A stretch of DNA of 64,000 bases from Paraburkholderia oxyphila NBRC 105797 (GTDB taxonomy: Bacteria > Pseudomonadota > Gammaproteobacteria > Burkholderiales > Burkholderiaceae). Both the position numbers and the translations under genes were made by a program. Shown in pieces: positions 61,301-64,000 of this stretch. Location: NCBI RefSeq assembly GCF_000685075.1, contig NZ_BAYD01000016.1:50475-114474 (forward strand), in the 5' to 3' direction. The notes under the pieces were generated by a model. It saw only the letters and a list, made by a program, of their open reading frames with translations. It was not told the origin of the DNA and did not search any database. Each line of letters opens with the position of its first letter. Position 1 is the stretch's first letter.

Positions 61301-63410
61301 CCAAGGATAGTTGATACGGATCCCAAAAAAATGTGTTTCGATCTTCCAAATATTGATTTATTAACTGAACGACGTTACCTTGAGGAACAACGCTATTCGG
61401 CTCGCTTCGTTCGATTCCGGGTGCTCCCTCTCTCATGTCTACGCGCGAAGTTAATCCCTCCGGATCGGTAATAGTTAGCGAACGCCAGAAGCACAGCGTT
61501 TGGCCATCGGCTTGTGCTGCTGGACTGCATGTTGTAGAAGTATCGCTGGTTGAAAAACTGGTCACTCCGTATGGAGTTGACAACGTAGAGATAAAATCGT
61601 CTACGCCCCAGCCGTATGTCGACGTAATATTTAGGCGATCAGTTGTGCTACTGAGATGGGTGCCATCTGGTGAGTATCTGAGAGTAATGGCTCGTCCGAA
61701 TGGGTCGACGACACCAGTAATCTTCAACGGATCGGATGGCTCGTTGTACTGAATCTCCGTGACCTGGTGAATTGCGTCGGTGACTGATACAATACGCATC
61801 GACGAATCATACTGGAACGTCACGGCATGCCCCTGCGGATCTACGATTGCAGTCAGGAAGTATCTTTGACCCCATGGAAAAATTGCGGGCGCCTGTTGAG
61901 TAAACGTCTGCGTAGACCCGTCGGGCAGCGTGCGCACGAAGCCATTTGAGATCCGGGTCAGATGCGCCTGACTCATCAAACCCGGTGCGAAACCGTTGAA
62001 GTACGTGTAAACCTCAAGCCCCCCACCCGGCAGATAAAGATCCGCCTCTTCGCCACCATTAACTCCCACGTTGTCGGTTATGTAGCTGATCCAGTTAGAC
62101 GTCCACTTGGGGCCAAGATTGCTATAGTCGAAGGTGGCCGGTTGCTCGACGTCCCGATGCATGTAGAAGATCTGGAAGCTCACCGCTGGACCGAGCGGTG
62201 GCTGATAGCCGAGTAGTTCATCGTGCAGTTCGAGGCTGTCGTCCATCGCGTCGACACTGTAAGTTGTGCATCCTCCGGCAGGACTGCCACCGGCTCCGCC
62301 ATTTGAACCATTGGGTCCGCTCGGTGCGCCGGGGGCACCGCCGCCGCCACAGCCCCCGCCCACTTGCGGGTCATTAGGTCCCGGCGGCGCCGTATTCGGG
62401 CCGGTCGGCCCGCGCCCCCATATATTGTTTCCCTCCAATGCATCGACGGGGCGCCAGCCTTCGGCGAGGCCCCCTTCCGGAATCAGAAAATACCCCGTCG
62501 CCTCGTCGTCAATCGTCGAAGTACGCGCCCACATTTCGTTGCTCGAACCACTACCAGCGATTCGGTAGAGATCACCGGTCTTTGCGATGATTGCTGCATA
62601 GTGCCCCATCTTGAAATTGATCACTGAAGGGACCGGTATACCCGATCCGGGGCGACGAAATGCCATTTGGTAATTGAGTCCGACGGACATGGCCAGGTGC
62701 CGTAGCTCGGTCAGCGAGATGCCCCGACTGGTCGCTCGGGCACCTAACAGTGGCAAGCCAGCCTTGAATTCGTTCTCGAACATGCAAATGCGCAACAGCG
62801 CAAATGGACCACAGCGAAAGGCCATTTGCGGGCTCTGCTGCATCACTTTCAGTTCGGCCCTGGCTTGAGCCACGTTTTCTGAGGCCGCGCCAGTAAAGGT
62901 TCGTCCCTGAGCAGAGTCGAGCAGTTTCGCTAGATCTGCCGAGTTGCCCGCATACATGAGGAGCACCGCAAGTTCGCCAAACATCGCGTCGGCGATCGCC
63001 TTCCCTCGGGGGGCGGTAATATCCCGTGACGCCTTCCACCCTTCCTGCCACGTCAATATGGCCTTCGAAAGATGGCCAGTTTCCTTGTAGATAAGGCCAA
63101 GATTAAACCTGAGGGCTGTGTTCCAAGGGGAGTCCGGGTGGTTCTGGATGAACGAAGCAATCGGAGCAATTTCGTCTGGATACTTCGATCGCTTATATTC
63201 GGCAAGCGCATCGGCCAGGACGCGACTTTCGCCATCGCTCGTCGGGCCGCCGACGGGTACCATCGAGCGGAATACACCGGACATAGGAACCGGGTCGACG
63301 GCGTCGTTGGCCGGCGGGTCGGCACCCGCATCAAGGCCTTGACCTTGGGCCGATGTGGTCGCAATCAGTGCAACGACAATGGCGATCAGTGCGTGTCGTG
63401 AGAAGCGCAT
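58347..63410 (-). CDS. Secreted Rhs/YD-repeat protein with C39-like N-terminal domain
   Basis: A 1687-residue protein from the ATG at 63410 with GGAGG five bases upstream; the earlier in-frame start has none. Signal peptide: RFSRHALIAIVVALIATTSAQG. Residues 70-190 look like TPR helices. A C39 peptidase-like domain has Cys about 200 (FRCGPFALLRI) and His about 269 (GHYAAIIAKTG). Then a GP-rich linker and the YD/RHS repeats (VTYDAADRIIQRTYP, RFHWNARDELVRID) end in the core GMYQHGRSGLMLAQYRSYAPSLGRWLSRDP, residues 1500-1535. The tip (about 119 residues) is a glycine-zipper membrane segment (IGSLLGPVGTVAGGALGLAFAVYG) and a proline-rich tail. No PAAR/VgrG or immunity gene is present nearby. Confidence 0.9.
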   Translation of the reverse strand: MRFSRHALIAIVVALIATTSAQGQGLDAGADPPANDAVDPVPMSGVFRSMVPVGGPTSDGESRVLADALAEYKRSKYPDEIAPIASFIQNHPDSPWNTALRFNLGLIYKETGHLSKAILTWQEGWKASRDITAPRGKAIADAMFGELAVLLMYAGNSADLAKLLDSAQGRTFTGAASENVAQARAELKVMQQSPQMAFRCGPFALLRICMFENEFKAGLPLLGARATSRGISLTELRHLAMSVGLNYQMAFRRPGSGIPVPSVINFKMGHYAAIIAKTGDLYRIAGSGSSNEMWARTSTIDDEATGYFLIPEGGLAEGWRPVDALEGNNIWGRGPTGPNTAPPGPNDPQVGGGCGGGGAPGAPSGPNGSNGGAGGSPAGGCTTYSVDAMDDSLELHDELLGYQPPLGPAVSFQIFYMHRDVEQPATFDYSNLGPKWTSNWISYITDNVGVNGGEEADLYLPGGGLEVYTYFNGFAPGLMSQAHLTRISNGFVRTLPDGSTQTFTQQAPAIFPWGQRYFLTAIVDPQGHAVTFQYDSSMRIVSVTDAIHQVTEIQYNEPSDPLKITGVVDPFGRAITLRYSPDGTHLSSTTDRLNITSTYGWGVDDFISTLSTPYGVTSFSTSDTSTTCSPAAQADGQTLCFWRSLTITDPEGLTSRVDMREGAPGIERSEPNSVVPQGNVVQLINQYLEDRNTFFWDPYQLSLALATPNPDGSPDYTKARILHFEHQNEVTTGPVLESLKDPLENRIWYNYPLLSTNSTPNWVGSSNKPTVIARVLDDGSTQLQQYQGNDYGHVTLFTDPIGRQMQVTYASNGIDLVSEQWILPNGELAPGATSFVVSLYNAQHQPLKVQDGGQPIAYSYDTNGQTHTVSVGGDVFTYSHDGATGFLNSVSSPPLCNPACGVATRTFTPDTQNRVGSFTNEQGLTIVVTYDAADRIIQRTYPDNTTEKFHYTLLDLDQYTDRMGRQTTISYDHDRRPIAITDNGHNTTKLTYYPSSYLLSVTDPANSTTTFSRDGENRVTAVIFSDDTTVSYSFEKSTSRLHSATNALGQSATYSYNVDNSLAFSEWTYPATPEISDPSSAPISLIWDPHLPRLSSVTQLVDAANPSSLLNQQITYTYSVSGSFASQLSLIAGEAYSPSGSPQVQYQYDARGRMTGLTGYGGTYTRQFDPLNRVVTDQSSLGNFSYSYINAGPVASRRVSIPPAAEAAHPSFSIEMSATFYGPEQDRRALQLLWRRSGGKSPKGSYAPVWPGDTTAFLSLGYSYNADGTIATSTPYQYRLPSQVTYAGFPYGMQYGATGALQAVTPTTNANNASSYSFGYDAASNLTQISVGSSTKTLQSNSVNEIVGLGASYDKAGRLIAIDDPSLPLRFHWNARDELVRIDERDHGSTHITYDALGRWNRIEEYVLDGSAGTEILTEVKNYVWCGSVLCAQLDTNGQVVTRYFSQGFISGGRKYFYTLDLLGSVFQVIGQNGAVNAQYRYDPFGNRVETLGSMASDIGFAGMYQHGRSGLMLAQYRSYAPSLGRWLSRDPIWESSTLSSYFSAKPVTALFDTNPYIYGFNNPVNRKDTLGLQAGAWAFAESGAEIGSLLGPVGTVAGGALGLAFAVYGGNLVWHWLFNSPYREPAPVPPPPPEPPGPVPNPDAPVGPGDPGYVPTYPTPDDPHVAPNPGYLPPPCPIPQPRPPYR

Positions 63411-64000
63411 GCAGCCCTCCGAATTAGGCAGCAGGAACGTTGGGCTGACGCGTCGAGAAATCACGCGCGAGCGGCCCACCTTCGCAAGCGCCTACCTGGT
63501 TTTCAACTTTTTTGGGTCGGCAAAACCTTCTTCGCGCTCCGCGGGGCGGATCGATGCAAACATCTCTTCGTTGATCGTTGGAAACAGTTCGACTCGAGTT
63601 AATTATAGGCGGTGTTGAAGAGCTGCAAGAGGTATTAAAAGAATTTGTTAGGCACATTAAAAAATATTACGTCTTCTTAATTTAATGTTTCAAATTTAAC
63701 ATCCACGTGTCACGAATTTTTTGATAACAACATGTCTGTCGTTAGCAAGCTTGTGCCAGCTGGAAGGCCCTGCGATCAGCGCTTCAGCTGACCGCTAGGA
63801 TGTACCGCACGTGATCGTGGCAGTCTCGTCGAGGCTCATCAAGGTTGAAGGCGGAAAAGAGGCTTTCCTGACCACAACCTTGGTGACCCATCATGACGAT
63901 GCACTCCCGTTGATCCACGTCTTCCAGGATATGCAAGATTCGACCTCTCGGATGAGTTTTTCAACAGAATCGGTCGGTTTCGGACGACCGCATTAGGGGG
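63411..64000. promoter_or_regulatory. AT-rich upstream region of rhs and unassigned end
   Basis: From about 63600 to 63740 the sequence is unusually AT-rich (TTAAAAAATATTACGTCTTC, TTAATTTAATG, TTGATAACAACATG), which fits a silenced or foreign promoter for the rhs gene. Short plus frames after 63780 have no recognisable product. The window ends inside unassigned DNA. Confidence 0.4.

Overview
The window looks like accessory DNA (megaplasmid, chromid or large genomic island) of a Burkholderiaceae bacterium, most likely Paraburkholderia, Burkholderia, Caballeronia or Cupriavidus. The evidence is high GC with Burkholderia-type codon use, DUF4148, DUF1302 and DUF1329 genes, a DUF3701-type integrase, an H-NS histone-like protein, ArdB and DUF932 plasmid genes, and a recombinase-trio (RIT) element. 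All assignments come from reading translated sequence; no search was run.

Left part (about 0-26 kb): a catabolic region with nearly every gene on the minus strand. In map order it holds a multifunctional-enzyme-type SDR, an EthD-like protein, an imine-reductase-like dehydrogenase, two small membrane proteins, a diheme cytochrome c, a Tat-exported flavin amine oxidase, EtfA and EtfB, a DUF4148 protein and an acyl-CoA dehydrogenase. A second run has a TetR regulator, a Tat-exported DAO-type flavoprotein, an SCP-x-like thiolase, an acyl-CoA synthetase and a trans-acting enoyl reductase-like protein. A third run (YCF48-like, MMPL/RND transporter, DUF1302, DUF1329) is typical of import or handling of hydrophobic substrates. 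A phytanoyl-CoA-dioxygenase-like gene follows. Together they suggest oxidation of a hydrophobic amine or alkaloid-like compound in the periplasm, followed by CoA activation and beta-oxidation with ETF as electron acceptor. The substrate is not shown by the sequence.

Region 26-39 kb: a regulatory and mobile-element graveyard. It has an unusual tandem (two-HTH) TetR protein, an intact IS3-family element with 3-bp target repeats, broken IS110, IS1182 and IS6 transposases, an SDR, and decayed second copies of the amine oxidase and cytochrome c genes. A second dioxygenase plus an intact RidA gene mirror the first dioxygenase, which is followed by a RidA ruin. Three places (near 10.5, 26.0 and 34.6 kb) share the same divergent-promoter block: three GACCTA-type boxes exactly 22 bp apart facing a tetR gene. 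Only the middle tetR is intact.

Region 39-57 kb: plasmid/ICE-like backbone. It has a ParB-family protein and an ArdB antirestriction gene fired from a mirror-image promoter, a DUF932 gene split precisely by a three-recombinase RIT element, small plasmid genes with intercistronic hairpins, an orphan FitA/VapB-type antitoxin, H-NS, a large tyrosine integrase and a SET-domain methyltransferase.

Region 57-64 kb: a 9-bp x 11 minisatellite, a cysteine-rich small gene fused to an IS110 tail, and a 1687-residue secreted Rhs/YD-repeat protein with a C39-like N-terminal domain.
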